Positions 28,688 to 37,822 of a DNA stretch of 47,041 nt are shown piece after piece. Each line of letters opens with the position of its first letter. Position 1 is the stretch's first letter. The DNA comes from Thermoleophilaceae bacterium (GTDB taxonomy: Bacteria; Actinomycetota; Thermoleophilia; Solirubrobacterales; Thermoleophilaceae), in NCBI GenBank assembly GCA_025937135.1, contig JAICRZ010000003.1:1-47041 (forward strand), read 5' to 3'. A program made the position numbers and the translations under genes. The notes beneath the pieces are model-generated. The model was not told where the DNA came from and ran no database searches. It worked only from the letters and a program-made list of their open reading frames with translations.

Positions 28688-30319
28688 CTAGACCTTCACG
28701 GACTTCGTCGCGGTTACGACCTGTCCCGAGGCGAGCTTGACCTTGAGCGTCAGCTTGATCGTCACGTGGCGCAACCGGCGCAGCCCGGAACGTGCCTTCC
28801 GGGTGAGCTTGATCGTGAGCTTCCTGCTGCCGGCGGAGTGAAGCGTCGCACTGGCCGAGCCGACCCTGGTCTTGCGGCCGAGGTGAGCCTTGCGGGCCGT
28901 GCGCTTCGAGACCGCCAGCGTGGCGGTCGCCTTGCACGCGGACGGGCACCTGAACCCGATCTTCAGCCCGTGCGAGAGGCCGCGCGTGCCGTGCCTCGGC
29001 CTCGTCGCGGAGAGCCCGAGCGAGGCCGGCGTGAAGCCGCTCGTCGTTCCCGGCGCGCCGGTGGGAGCCGACCCCGTGCCGCCGGCGCCGACCGTCGCCC
29101 GGTCAACCGTCTCGCAGCCGTTGATCGGGTCGTTGGCGAGGATGTCGAGCTGGTCCGCCGTGACGCGATCGGCACCCGGACCGCAGTTGACCTGGTCCTG
29201 CTCGCCGTCGCGCACCAGGATCGTGTCGTTTCCCGCCGGACACGTGCCGAAGCTGATGTTGCAGCCGGTGGCGTCGCCGTAGACGCTGTCGGTCCCCGGT
29301 CCGCCGTCGATCGTGTCGTCGCCGTAGCCGCCGAGGAGGGTGTCGTTGCCGCCGCCGCCCTGGATGACGTCGTTGCCGTCGCCGCCGTCCAGATAGTTCG
29401 GGCCGCCGTCGCCGATCAGGGTGTCGTCGCCGTACGTGCCGAGGATCTTCTCGATGTCCGAGCCGACGTTGTCGTCCTCCCCGGAGATGCCGTCGTTGGG
29501 CTGCCCGTCGAGCGTGACCCTCACGCCGGTCGTGCCGTTCCCGTAGTCGAGCGAATCCGACCCAGCGCCGCCGGAGTAGGTGTCGGCGCCCGGGTCGCCG
29601 TTCCCGGTCAGGTTGATGATGTCGTCGCCGTCGCCGCCCTCGACGGTGTCGTTGCCGGGTCCGCCGAGGAGCTGGTAGTCGTTGCCGGGTCCGCCGTCGA
29701 CCACGTCGTTGCCGGGCCCGCCGCTGATCTGGTCGATGTCGTCGCCGCCGTGGAGTTGGTCGTCGCCGCCGTTGCCGGTCAGATCGTCGTTCCCGGGGCC
29801 CCCGTCGAAGATGTCGACGTTCGGGTCGGATGAGGTCGGATCCTCGATGGTGCCGGTCAGCGTGTCATCGCCGGCGCCGCCGCTGATCGTGGCGGTCTTG
29901 TAGAGGACGTCGCCGATCGAGAATGTGTCGCTCCCCGCGCCGAGATCCCCGCTGAACGCCGACGTGTCCACACAGACCACGTTTCCGCTGCCGCTCAGGG
30001 TCGCGCAGTTCGAACCGCTCGCGACGAGCGTCGCCTGGCCGCTGAACTCGTCGCAGAGGTCGGTGTAGAAGCCGTTGCTCGAGTGCGTGTTGCAACTCAG
30101 GGTGCCGCCCGACACGGCGACGCCGCCGTCCTTGTAGAGCGAGACGAAGACGCTGTCGGAAGCGCTGTCGCCGCTGACCGTCGTGGTACCGGACCCGGGC
30201 GTGGAGGTGTCGTGGCTGAGCGTGACCGTCGCGAAGGCGCTCGGCGCCCCGAGCGCGCCGCAGACGAGCAGTCCGGCCACGACACCGATCGTTCGCGTCC
30301 CCCAGCCGTTCCTGCGCAT
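28688..30319 (-). CDS. secreted calcium-binding RTX/hemolysin-type repeat protein
   Basis: 543 aa; GGPGNDDLTGNGGDDQLHGGDD-type nonapeptides; signal peptide. Confidence 0.88.
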   Translation of the reverse strand: MRRNGWGTRTIGVVAGLLVCGALGAPSAFATVTLSHDTSTPGSGTTTVSGDSASDSVFVSLYKDGGVAVSGGTLSCNTHSSNGFYTDLCDEFSGQATLVASGSNCATLSGSGNVVCVDTSAFSGDLGAGSDTFSIGDVLYKTATISGGAGDDTLTGTIEDPTSSDPNVDIFDGGPGNDDLTGNGGDDQLHGGDDIDQISGGPGNDVVDGGPGNDYQLLGGPGNDTVEGGDGDDIINLTGNGDPGADTYSGGAGSDSLDYGNGTTGVRVTLDGQPNDGISGEDDNVGSDIEKILGTYGDDTLIGDGGPNYLDGGDGNDVIQGGGGNDTLLGGYGDDTIDGGPGTDSVYGDATGCNISFGTCPAGNDTILVRDGEQDQVNCGPGADRVTADQLDILANDPINGCETVDRATVGAGGTGSAPTGAPGTTSGFTPASLGLSATRPRHGTRGLSHGLKIGFRCPSACKATATLAVSKRTARKAHLGRKTRVGSASATLHSAGSRKLTIKLTRKARSGLRRLRHVTIKLTLKVKLASGQVVTATKSVKV

Positions 30320-30409
30320 CGTCGTCCTCCTCGTCGGCAGTTGTGGCCAACGTAGGCGGCTGGGCGGGCCCGCGCATCGTGGTCGCGACCACGAACTTTT
30401 CTCGGACGG

Positions 30410-31594
30410 CTAGCTGTAGGCGTCCCACGCGCGGAGGTCCGCGAGCGGGTCGAACGGCTGGCCGCCGGAGTACCAGCCGGGGGCGCTCCACTCCTCGAAG
30501 TGGAGGTGGCAGGCGGTGGCGTCGCCCGTGTCGCCCACGACGCCGATCTGGTCGCCGGTGTAGACGCGGTCGCCGACCGAGTAGGCCGATGGCGCGGCCA
30601 TGTGCATGTACGCGTAGTCGGTGCCGGTACCGGCACCGTCGATGACGAGGTAGTAGCCGGCCGCCGACTGGTACTTCTTCGCCTTCACCACGCCGCCCCG
30701 CGCGGCGATCAGCGGCGAGCCGCAGGCGGCCAGCACGTCCTGGCCCTGATGAGTGTGGCCCGAGCGGCGGGCGCCGAAGCGGGCCGACGCGCCGCCGAAG
30801 TTGTGCCGCGCGCGGACGGGGAAGAGGGCGGGGCGGAGGTCGAAGGCGTCGCGCTGGAGGTCGCCCGCCGCGGCGTTGACCGAGCGCGCTCCGCCGGCTG
30901 CGACCGCGGCCAACCGGAACGCATAGCGGCCGTCGGGCGCGGGCTGGCCGTTCACGAGCCCGTCCCACGACACGTGGGCGACGTCGCCGGCCGCCGGCAC
31001 GGCGGGAGAGAAGGTCTGGACCGTCGTGCCGTCGTCGAGGCGCACGAGCGTGAGCTCGACCGCGCTCGCGGGCGCGCCGCCGAGGCGGAACGAGAAGCTC
31101 ACACCGCCGCGCTGGTCGAGGGCGAAGAGCGAGCGGCTCGTGGCGGTCTCCAACGCGGGCGCGCCGGCGTCGGCGGGACCGGGGGCGGGGGTCAGCCTGG
31201 GATTGGGCGTCGGCGCCGCGGGCGGCATCACGCGGACCGAGGTGGTGCTGGTCGCGTGCGCGCGCCTGCCGGCCCACGCGTCGACGGGGCCACTCTGGGC
31301 GCGCATCGGCACGGGGACGGCGAGCGTCCTGTCACTCGAGGAGTGCACGCCGACGGAGACGTCGTCACGCGCGCCGCGCCCACCGCGGAAGACCACCTTC
31401 TTCACGCCCGCGAGGCTGGCGCCGCGCACCTTGATCTTCCCGCCGCCCTCGACGGCGCCGCCGCGGACGCAGCCCGCGACGCACTTGACCGCCTTGATCT
31501 TGGGCGTGGCGACGTACATCGCGCCGCCGCTGCCGGCGAATGCGGTGCCCGCGCAGGCCAGGGCCAGAACGGCCACGGCGGCTGGGTACGTCAC
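30410..31594 (-). CDS. M23 family metallopeptidase (LytM-like), start re-set to GTG 31594
   Basis: HTHQGQDVLAACGSPLIAARGGVVKAKKY...ACHLHFEEWSAPG; signal peptide VTYPAAVAVLALACAGTAFA; track TTG start at 31642 falls inside the riboswitch. Confidence 0.85.
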   Translation of the reverse strand: MTYPAAVAVLALACAGTAFAGSGGAMYVATPKIKAVKCVAGCVRGGAVEGGGKIKVRGASLAGVKKVVFRGGRGARDDVSVGVHSSSDRTLAVPVPMRAQSGPVDAWAGRRAHATSTTSVRVMPPAAPTPNPRLTPAPGPADAGAPALETATSRSLFALDQRGGVSFSFRLGGAPASAVELTLVRLDDGTTVQTFSPAVPAAGDVAHVSWDGLVNGQPAPDGRYAFRLAAVAAGGARSVNAAAGDLQRDAFDLRPALFPVRARHNFGGASARFGARRSGHTHQGQDVLAACGSPLIAARGGVVKAKKYQSAAGYYLVIDGAGTGTDYAYMHMAAPSAYSVGDRVYTGDQIGVVGDTGDATACHLHFEEWSAPGWYSGGQPFDPLADLRAWDAYS

Positions 31595-31630
31595 CAAACG
31601 GCAGCGAATGCTGGGGTGGGGGTCCGTCTG

Positions 31631-31800
31631 TCCCTCTTTCAACGGCCTACGGGGTTAGCTGACGGGCTCGCGCCGAAAGAGCGGCGCTACGAATGGCTGG
31701 GCATTCGACTCGCCCCCGGAGACCCCTCGATCCCCGATGGTTCCCCCGTCTCCGTCCGGTTGCGCCCGGCGAAGTTCGGCAGGTCTGCGAAGCGGTCCGG
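31631..31800 (-). ncRNA. cyclic di-AMP riboswitch (ydaO-yuaA leader)
   Basis: Minus strand: ...GACGGGGGAACCATCGGGGATCGAGGGGTC...GCGAGCCCGTCAGCTAACCCCGTAGGCCGTTGAAAGAGGG, matching remembered ydaO conserved blocks; TATACT -10 at 31806-31801. Confidence 0.88.
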
Positions 31801-31923
31801 AGTATAAGCACCGCTCCGGCGGCACGCGACTGGTCGCTCGGACCGCCCTGTGTCAAGATCTCGCGCGTGTCCGGGTGCCGGCCGGTGCAGCATCGTGCCC
31901 GCTAACCTCGGACGCTCCTCGAG

Positions 31924-32358
31924 ATGAAGACCTTTGTGGCCACACCAGCTACGCGCGAGCGCGAATGGCTCGTCGTCGATGCGGCCGGGCAGACGCTCGG
32001 ACGCCTCGCGACGCAGATCGCCGACACGCTCCGCGGCAAGCGCAAGCCGGAGTACACGCCGCACTGCGACGTGGGCGACTTCGTGGTGGTCGTGAACGCG
32101 GAGAAGGTTGCCGTGACGGGCAAGAAGCGCGAGGACAAGCGCTACTACCGCCACTCCGGCTACCCGGGCGGGCTTCGCTCGCGGTCCTTCCAGGAGATGA
32201 TCGAGCGGCGCCCCGAGGAGGTGCTGCGGCTTGCCGTCAAGGGCATGCTGCCGCGCACGCGCCTCGGACGGCAGCAGCTCCGCAAGCTGAAGATCTACGC
32301 AGGGCCTGAGCACCCGCACCAGGCTCAGCAGCCCAAGCCGATGGAGGTGGAGGCCTGA
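31924..32358 (+). CDS. rplM: 50S ribosomal protein L13
   Basis: [45 protein letters not shown]. Confidence 0.97.
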   Translation: MKTFVATPATREREWLVVDAAGQTLGRLATQIADTLRGKRKPEYTPHCDVGDFVVVVNAEKVAVTGKKREDKRYYRHSGYPGGLRSRSFQEMIERRPEEVLRLAVKGMLPRTRLGRQQLRKLKIYAGPEHPHQAQQPKPMEVEA

Positions 32359-33194
32359 TGGCCGACGACGAGCGGCCGGAAGAGCCGACAGACGAGCAGC
32401 CCGCCGAGGAGCAGCCCACAGCGCCACAGCCCACAGAGGCAGAGTCCGCTGAGGAGCAGCCCGCCGCCGAGGAGCAGCCCGTCGCTGCCGAGGAGCCCGT
32501 CGCCCCTGAGGAGCCTGCGGCCGCTGAGGAGCAGCCCGCCGCCACTGAGGAACCCGCCGCCGCTGAGCAGCCCGCCGCCGAGGAGGCGCCGCGCCGCGAG
32601 CGCCCGAGTGGCGACGAGGCGCCGGCCCAGCCGGACGTCGTACCGGGTGCGCATCTCGAGCCCGACCTCGTGCTCGACCAGCCCGCCGCCGAGGACGACG
32701 AGTTCTCTCGCTACGCCGAGCCCGGAGCCGAGGGCGACGGCGAGGCCGCCGCCAGCGTCGAGGAGCAGGCGGCGCCGGTTCCGCGCACCACGATCGACCT
32801 GGCCGCCGACGCGCGCTACAAGGCCACCGGCAAGCGCAAGACCGCGATCGCGCGAGTGATCGTGAAGCCGGGCAGCGGCGCCTACCAGATCAACGGGCGC
32901 ACGCTCGAGGAGTTCTTCCCGCGCCCGACGCTTCAGCGGAACGCCCGCCAGCCGCTCGAGACGGTGGGCTATGACACACGCATGGACGTCGTCGCCCGGA
33001 TCCAGGGTGGCGGAGTGTCCTCGCAGGCCGACGCGCTGCGCCACGGGATCTCCCGCGCGCTCGTCGAGGCTGACCCGAACCTGCGCACCGAGCTCAAGCG
33101 GCGCGGCTTCCTGACCCGCGACGCGCGTGAGATGGAGCGCAAGAAGGCGGGACTCATGAAGCCCCGCAAGCGGCCGCAGTTCTCGAAGCGCTGA
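32358..33194 (+). CDS. rpsI: 30S ribosomal protein S9 with about 152-aa acidic N-terminal extension
   Basis: Core [15 protein letters not shown]...RKRPQFSKR preceded by [10 protein letters not shown]-type low-complexity sequence. Confidence 0.95.
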   Translation: MADDERPEEPTDEQPAEEQPTAPQPTEAESAEEQPAAEEQPVAAEEPVAPEEPAAAEEQPAATEEPAAAEQPAAEEAPRRERPSGDEAPAQPDVVPGAHLEPDLVLDQPAAEDDEFSRYAEPGAEGDGEAAASVEEQAAPVPRTTIDLAADARYKATGKRKTAIARVIVKPGSGAYQINGRTLEEFFPRPTLQRNARQPLETVGYDTRMDVVARIQGGGVSSQADALRHGISRALVEADPNLRTELKRRGFLTRDAREMERKKAGLMKPRKRPQFSKR

Positions 33195-34513
33195 GCGCCT
33201 CCGAGCGCAGGCTCTTCGGAACCGACGGCGTACGCGGGGTCGCCGGGGAGTTCCTCACCGCGGACATGGCACTCGCGCTGGGGCGCGCTGCGGCGTCCAC
33301 GGCGCCGACCGAGACGCCGCAGGTGCTCATCGTGCGCGACACGCGCGAGTCGGGCGAGATGCTCGAGGCCGCGATCGCAGCGGGGGTCGCGGCGACCGGC
33401 GGCCACGCGCTGCTCGGCGGCGTACTGCCGACCCCCGGCGCGGCGCTGCTCGTGCGCCGCTACGGCTTCGACATCGCCGCCGTCGTGTCGGCCTCGCACA
33501 ACCCGTACCGCGACAACGGCATCAAGTTCTTCGGCCCGAACGGCACCAAGCTCTCGGACGAGCAGGAGGCCGAGATCGAGCGGCGTGTGGAGTCGCCGCC
33601 GGCGGCCGGCTCGTTCGGCCACGTCCGCGAGCTGCACGGCGCGGTCGGCGACTACCTGCGCGAGCTCGAGTCGCGCTTCGCCGACCTGAAGCTCGACGGG
33701 ATCCGCGTCCTGCTCGACTGCGCGAACGGCGCTACCTACCGCGTGGCGCCCGAGATCTTCCGGCGCCTGGGCGCCGAGGTCGAGGCGATCGCCGTCGAGC
33801 CCGACGGCCGCAACATCAACGAGGGCGTCGGCTCGACGCACGTGGACGCGCTGGCCGAGCGCGTGAAGGACGGCGCATACGACATCGGCTTCGCCTTCGA
33901 CGGCGACGGCGATCGCGTGCTGGCCGTGGACCGCAACGGCGCGGTCGTGGACGGCGACGAGCTGATCGCGCTGGCGGCCCTGCACCTGCGCGACCGGGGG
34001 CTCCTGCCGGGCGACGGCGTGGCGGTCACGGTGATGACCAACTACGGCTTCCACCAGGCGATGGCGCACGCCGGCGTGAACGTGGCCACCACGAGCGTGG
34101 GCGACCGCTACGTGCTGGCCGAGCTGCTGGAGCGCGGCTGGGCGCTCGGCGGCGAGCAGTCCGGCCACATCATCGACACCGGCTTCGTGCCATCCGGCGA
34201 CGGAACCGCCTCGGCCCTGCTCACCGTCGAGGCCCTGGCGGGGCGCGACCTCGCGGAGCGCGACGCCATGCGCAAGCTCCCGCAGCGGCTCGTGAACGTG
34301 CGGATCGCCGACCGCGGCGCACTCGACGGCGCCCAGCCGGTCTGGGACGCCGTCGAGCGCGAGTCGAAGGGGCTCGACGGCCGCGGGCGCGTGCTGGTGC
34401 GGCCGTCAGGCACCGAGCCAGTCGTGCGGGTGATGGTCGAGGCGCCCGAAGAGGCGGAGTGCGACCAGGTCGTGGAACGGCTGGTGGAGACGGTCGAGAA
34501 AACCCTCGGGTAG
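33191..34513 (+). CDS. glmM: phosphoglucosamine mutase (probable CTG start; track begins at internal ATG 33266)
   Basis: [59 protein letters not shown]. Confidence 0.9.
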   Translation: MSASERRLFGTDGVRGVAGEFLTADMALALGRAAASTAPTETPQVLIVRDTRESGEMLEAAIAAGVAATGGHALLGGVLPTPGAALLVRRYGFDIAAVVSASHNPYRDNGIKFFGPNGTKLSDEQEAEIERRVESPPAAGSFGHVRELHGAVGDYLRELESRFADLKLDGIRVLLDCANGATYRVAPEIFRRLGAEVEAIAVEPDGRNINEGVGSTHVDALAERVKDGAYDIGFAFDGDGDRVLAVDRNGAVVDGDELIALAALHLRDRGLLPGDGVAVTVMTNYGFHQAMAHAGVNVATTSVGDRYVLAELLERGWALGGEQSGHIIDTGFVPSGDGTASALLTVEALAGRDLAERDAMRKLPQRLVNVRIADRGALDGAQPVWDAVERESKGLDGRGRVLVRPSGTEPVVRVMVEAPEEAECDQVVERLVETVEKTLG

Positions 34514-34545
34514 GGCCCCTCTGGTGCTACTCTCGCAGGACCTTC

Positions 34546-34568
34546 GAGGGCCCCTCCGCGGGGCTCTC
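34546..34568 (+). terminator. GC-rich hairpin GAGGGCCCC-TCCGC-GGGGCTCTC between glmM and glmS
   Basis: 9-bp stem with one G-U; no U tract. Confidence 0.4.
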
Positions 34569-34594
34569 CGTGCTTTGAAAGGGGGTGCTCCGCC

Positions 34595-36454
34595 ATGTGC
34601 GGCATCGTCGGTTACGTGGGCGGAAGGCCCTCGCGCGAACTGCTCCTCGCCGGCCTCGAGAAGCTCGAGTACCGCGGCTACGACTCGGCGGGCGTCTCCG
34701 TGCTCGAGGGCGACCGGATCGACTCGGTCCGCGCCGTCGGCAACCTGTCCTTCCTGCGCGAGGCGGTCGCGTCGCGCGCGAACGGCGACGGCGGTGTCGC
34801 CACCGCCACGGCCGAGCTGTCGACGGGCATCGGCCACACGCGCTGGGCCACGCACGGCCGCGTGACCGAGGAGAACGCGCACCCGCACTTCGACACCGGC
34901 GACCGCATCCACATCGTCCTCAACGGCATCGTCGAGAACCACAAGGAGCTCCACGAGCGCGTCGCGCAGGCGGGCGCCGAGTTCACCTCCGAGACCGATG
35001 CCGAGGTCGTGGCCCACCTGATCTCGCAGAACTACGAGGGCGATCTGATCGACGCCGTCCGCAAGACCTACGGCGAGCTGCGCGGCCACTACGCGTTCGT
35101 CGCGATGGCCGCCGACCAGCCCGGCCTGCTCGTGGGCGCGCGCAAGGAGTGCCCGCTCGTGGTGGGCGAGGGCCAGGACGAGCAGTTCATCGCCTCCGCG
35201 ATCCCCGCGTTCCTCAAGGAGACGCGCAACATCAAGATCGTCAACGACGACGAGATCGTGGTCGTCCGGCCGGAGGGCACCGAGTTCCTCGACGTCGACG
35301 GGCACACGCTCGCGCGCGAGGCGCAGGAGGTGGACTGGGACGAGGACGCCGCCGAGAAGGGCGGCTACGAGACCTTCATGCTGAAGGAGATCCACGAGCA
35401 GGCGGACGCCGTGGCCGACACGGTGGTCGACCGCCTGGCCGGCGACGACACCGTCGACCTCGGTGAGATCGGCATCTCCGACGACGAGCTGCGCGAGCTG
35501 AAGAGCGTCACGATCGTGGCCTGCGGCACCTCGTACCACGCCGGTCTCGTCGGCCGCTACGCGATCGAGGAGTGGGCGCGCGTGCCGGTGCAGATGGACA
35601 TCGCGTCCGAGTACCGCTACCGCAACCCCGTCGTGGGCCCCGGCGACCTCGTGATCGGCATCTCGCAGTCCGGCGAGACCCTCGACACGCTCGCCGCGAT
35701 GCGCCTGGCCCGCGAGCGCGGCGCGAAGGTGCTCGCCGTGACGAACATCATGGGCTCGCAGGCCACGCGCGACGCCGACGGCGTCCTGTTCACGCGCGCC
35801 GGCATCGAGATCGGCGTGGCCGCGACCAAGACGTTCGTCGCGCAGGTGGCGGCGATGTACCTCTTCGGCCTGCGCCTCGCCGAGCTGCGCGGCACGCTGC
35901 CGCCGGAGCGGATCGCCGAGATCTCGCACGAGCTGCGCCGCATCCCGCACCTGATCGCCGAGCTGCTGCCGGCGATCGACGAGCGCATCACGCAGATCGC
36001 CGAGCACTGGCGCGACTCCGGCTTCTTCCTCTATCTCGGCCGCCACATCGGACTGCCGGTGTGCCTCGAGGGCGCGCTCAAGCTGAAGGAGATCTCCTAC
36101 ATCCCGACCGACGCGTACGCCGCCGGCGAGATGAAGCACGGGCCGATCGCGCTGCTCGACGACCGCACGCCGGTGGTGTGCGTGGCGACCGAGGCGCCGG
36201 TGCTCGACAAGGTGCTGTCGAACATGGCCGAGGTACGCGTGCGCGGCGCGCACGTGATCGCGATCGCGACCGAGGGCAACACCGAGGTGCAGGACGAGGC
36301 CGAGGAGGTCGTCTACGTGCCGCGCACCGACTGGCTGCTCCAGCCGATCCTCGCCGTCATCCCGCTCCAGCTGCTGGCGTACCGGATCGCGCGGGCGCGC
36401 GGGCTGAACGTCGATCAGCCCCGCAACCTCGCGAAAACCGTCACGGTCGAGTAG
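34595..36454 (+). CDS. glmS: glutamine-fructose-6-phosphate transaminase (isomerizing)
   Basis: MCGIVGYVGGRPSRELLLAGLEKLEYRGYDSAG; C-terminal LNVDQPRNLAKTVTVE. Confidence 0.97.
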   Translation: MCGIVGYVGGRPSRELLLAGLEKLEYRGYDSAGVSVLEGDRIDSVRAVGNLSFLREAVASRANGDGGVATATAELSTGIGHTRWATHGRVTEENAHPHFDTGDRIHIVLNGIVENHKELHERVAQAGAEFTSETDAEVVAHLISQNYEGDLIDAVRKTYGELRGHYAFVAMAADQPGLLVGARKECPLVVGEGQDEQFIASAIPAFLKETRNIKIVNDDEIVVVRPEGTEFLDVDGHTLAREAQEVDWDEDAAEKGGYETFMLKEIHEQADAVADTVVDRLAGDDTVDLGEIGISDDELRELKSVTIVACGTSYHAGLVGRYAIEEWARVPVQMDIASEYRYRNPVVGPGDLVIGISQSGETLDTLAAMRLARERGAKVLAVTNIMGSQATRDADGVLFTRAGIEIGVAATKTFVAQVAAMYLFGLRLAELRGTLPPERIAEISHELRRIPHLIAELLPAIDERITQIAEHWRDSGFFLYLGRHIGLPVCLEGALKLKEISYIPTDAYAAGEMKHGPIALLDDRTPVVCVATEAPVLDKVLSNMAEVRVRGAHVIAIATEGNTEVQDEAEEVVYVPRTDWLLQPILAVIPLQLLAYRIARARGLNVDQPRNLAKTVTVE

Positions 36455-36459
36455 GAAAA

Positions 36460-36532
36460 AGCGAAATGTTCGATCCCGGCGGCCTGCCGGGGTGGGCGCG
36501 GTACGCCCGTGAACCGGAATCTCCATTTCGCT
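36460..36532 (+). ncRNA. candidate structured leader element, copy A
   Basis: AGCGAAATG...CATTTCGCT 9-bp closing stem, inner stem GATCCCGG/CCGGAATC, near-identical to copy B at 37717. Confidence 0.55.
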
Positions 36533-36574
36533 GCGCAGCTCAAGGCTTTTGTAGCGGCATCCGACTACAGGGGC

Positions 36575-37711
36575 GTGCGACTCATGCCGCTGAATCGGGC
36601 TCCCGACGGGGCGCTGCTCGGCAAGGACGTGGCCAGCGGCCGCGCCGACGGCATGCCGCTGCTGCGCGCCGGCACCCTGCTCACGCCGCGCTTCAAGGAC
36701 GCGCTCGTCCGCGCGGGCGTGCACGCGGTCTACGTCGACGACGAGGAGACCCGCGGCATCGACCCGCAGCCGGTGCTGAGCGACGAGACGCGCTCGGCGG
36801 CCACGGCTGCGGTGTCGCGCGCCTTCGACGGCGCCAAGGATTCGCTCAAGACGGGCCGCCCGCTGTCGGCCGAGGCGGTCGAGGAGCTCCAGGGCATCGC
36901 CGCCCGCATGGCCGAGGAGATCGGCCAGACCGACGACTTCGCGCTCGCGCTCGCCGACCTTTCCGCGGCCGACGGCTACACGCTTCAGCACTCCGTCGAC
37001 GTCGCCGCACTCGGTCTGCTGATCGGCCAGCGGCTGTACAACACGCGCGGCTACATCGACTACCGCGGCCGGCGCACCTACGAGCGCATCGACGCGCGCA
37101 TGACGCGGCTCGGGCTCGGGCTGCTTCTGCACGACGTCGGCAAGCTCGCGGTGCCGAGCGAGATCCTCAACAAGCCGGGCAAGCTCGACCCTGCCGAGTG
37201 GGAGGTCATGAAGACCCACCCGCTCGCGGGCGTGGAGCTGCTTCGCAGCGACCTGGTCAGCCCGCTCGTGAAGGTCGTCGTGCGCTCTCACCACGAGCGC
37301 TGGCAGGGCGGTGGCTACCCGGACGGCAAGGTCGAGGAGGAGATCCACGAGCTGGCCCGCATCGCTGCGGTCGCGGACGTCTACGACGCCGTGACCTCCG
37401 AGCGCGTGTACGCCGCCGCGCGGCCGGCGCACGTCGGCGTCCGGATCATCCGCGAGGGCCGCGGCGACGCGTTCGATGCCGAGATCGTCGACGTCTTCTC
37501 CCAGCTCGTGGCGCCGTTCCCGCCGGGTGACTCGATCGAGCTCACCGACGGCCGCTCCGGCGTCGTCGCGCGGGTGCCGGAGGACAACCTCGACCGGCCC
37601 GTGGTGCGCATCAGCGGGCCCGGCCAGCTCTACGAGCTGCCGCTGGCCGACCATCCCGAGGTCGGGATCGTCGGCTGGGAGGACATGGATCTCTCCCTGC
37701 AAGCCGCGTAA
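36575..37711 (+). CDS. HD-GYP domain protein (paralog 1, HD motif intact); track start 36509, GTG 36575 preferred by alignment to paralog 2
   Basis: VRLMPLNRAPDGALLG...GLLLHDVGKLAVPSEILNKPGKL...HHERWQGGGYPDGK...VADVYDAVTSERVY. Confidence 0.88.
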   Translation: MRLMPLNRAPDGALLGKDVASGRADGMPLLRAGTLLTPRFKDALVRAGVHAVYVDDEETRGIDPQPVLSDETRSAATAAVSRAFDGAKDSLKTGRPLSAEAVEELQGIAARMAEEIGQTDDFALALADLSAADGYTLQHSVDVAALGLLIGQRLYNTRGYIDYRGRRTYERIDARMTRLGLGLLLHDVGKLAVPSEILNKPGKLDPAEWEVMKTHPLAGVELLRSDLVSPLVKVVVRSHHERWQGGGYPDGKVEEEIHELARIAAVADVYDAVTSERVYAAARPAHVGVRIIREGRGDAFDAEIVDVFSQLVAPFPPGDSIELTDGRSGVVARVPEDNLDRPVVRISGPGQLYELPLADHPEVGIVGWEDMDLSLQAA

Positions 37712-37716
37712 GGCAG

Positions 37717-37788
37717 AGCGAAATGTTCGAGTCCGGCGGCCTGCTGGCGGTGGCGCTGACAGAGCTGGACCGGACTCTCCATTTCGCT
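37717..37788 (+). ncRNA. candidate structured leader element, copy B
   Basis: AGCGAAATG...CATTTCGCT plus perfect inner stem GAGTCCGG/CCGGACTC. Confidence 0.55.
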
Positions 37789-37822
37789 AAAGGGGCAATC
37801 CAGGCGCGCCGACACCTACCCG

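Noticed and set aside
29280-29830. Repetitive GTCGTTGCCGGG-type DNA repeats
   Set aside because: Explained as codons for RTX GGxGxD nonapeptide repeats of the 28688-30319 gene.
34514-34594. Possible glmS ribozyme upstream of glmS
   Set aside because: Interval is only about 80 nt and lacks the core I would expect; only a simple hairpin and RBS are visible.
36468-36480. GTTCGATCCCGGC inside leader copy A resembles a tRNA T-arm
   Set aside because: No acceptor, D or anticodon arms can be placed around it, and copy B does not preserve the T-arm pattern; the segment is explained by the two-stem leader.
34406-37702. 1098-aa minus-strand ORF antisense to glmS/HD-GYP
   Set aside because: Antisense shadow ORF typical of high-GC DNA; the opposite strand encodes clear glmS and HD-GYP proteins, and the translation is His/Arg/Asp-rich with no domain logic.
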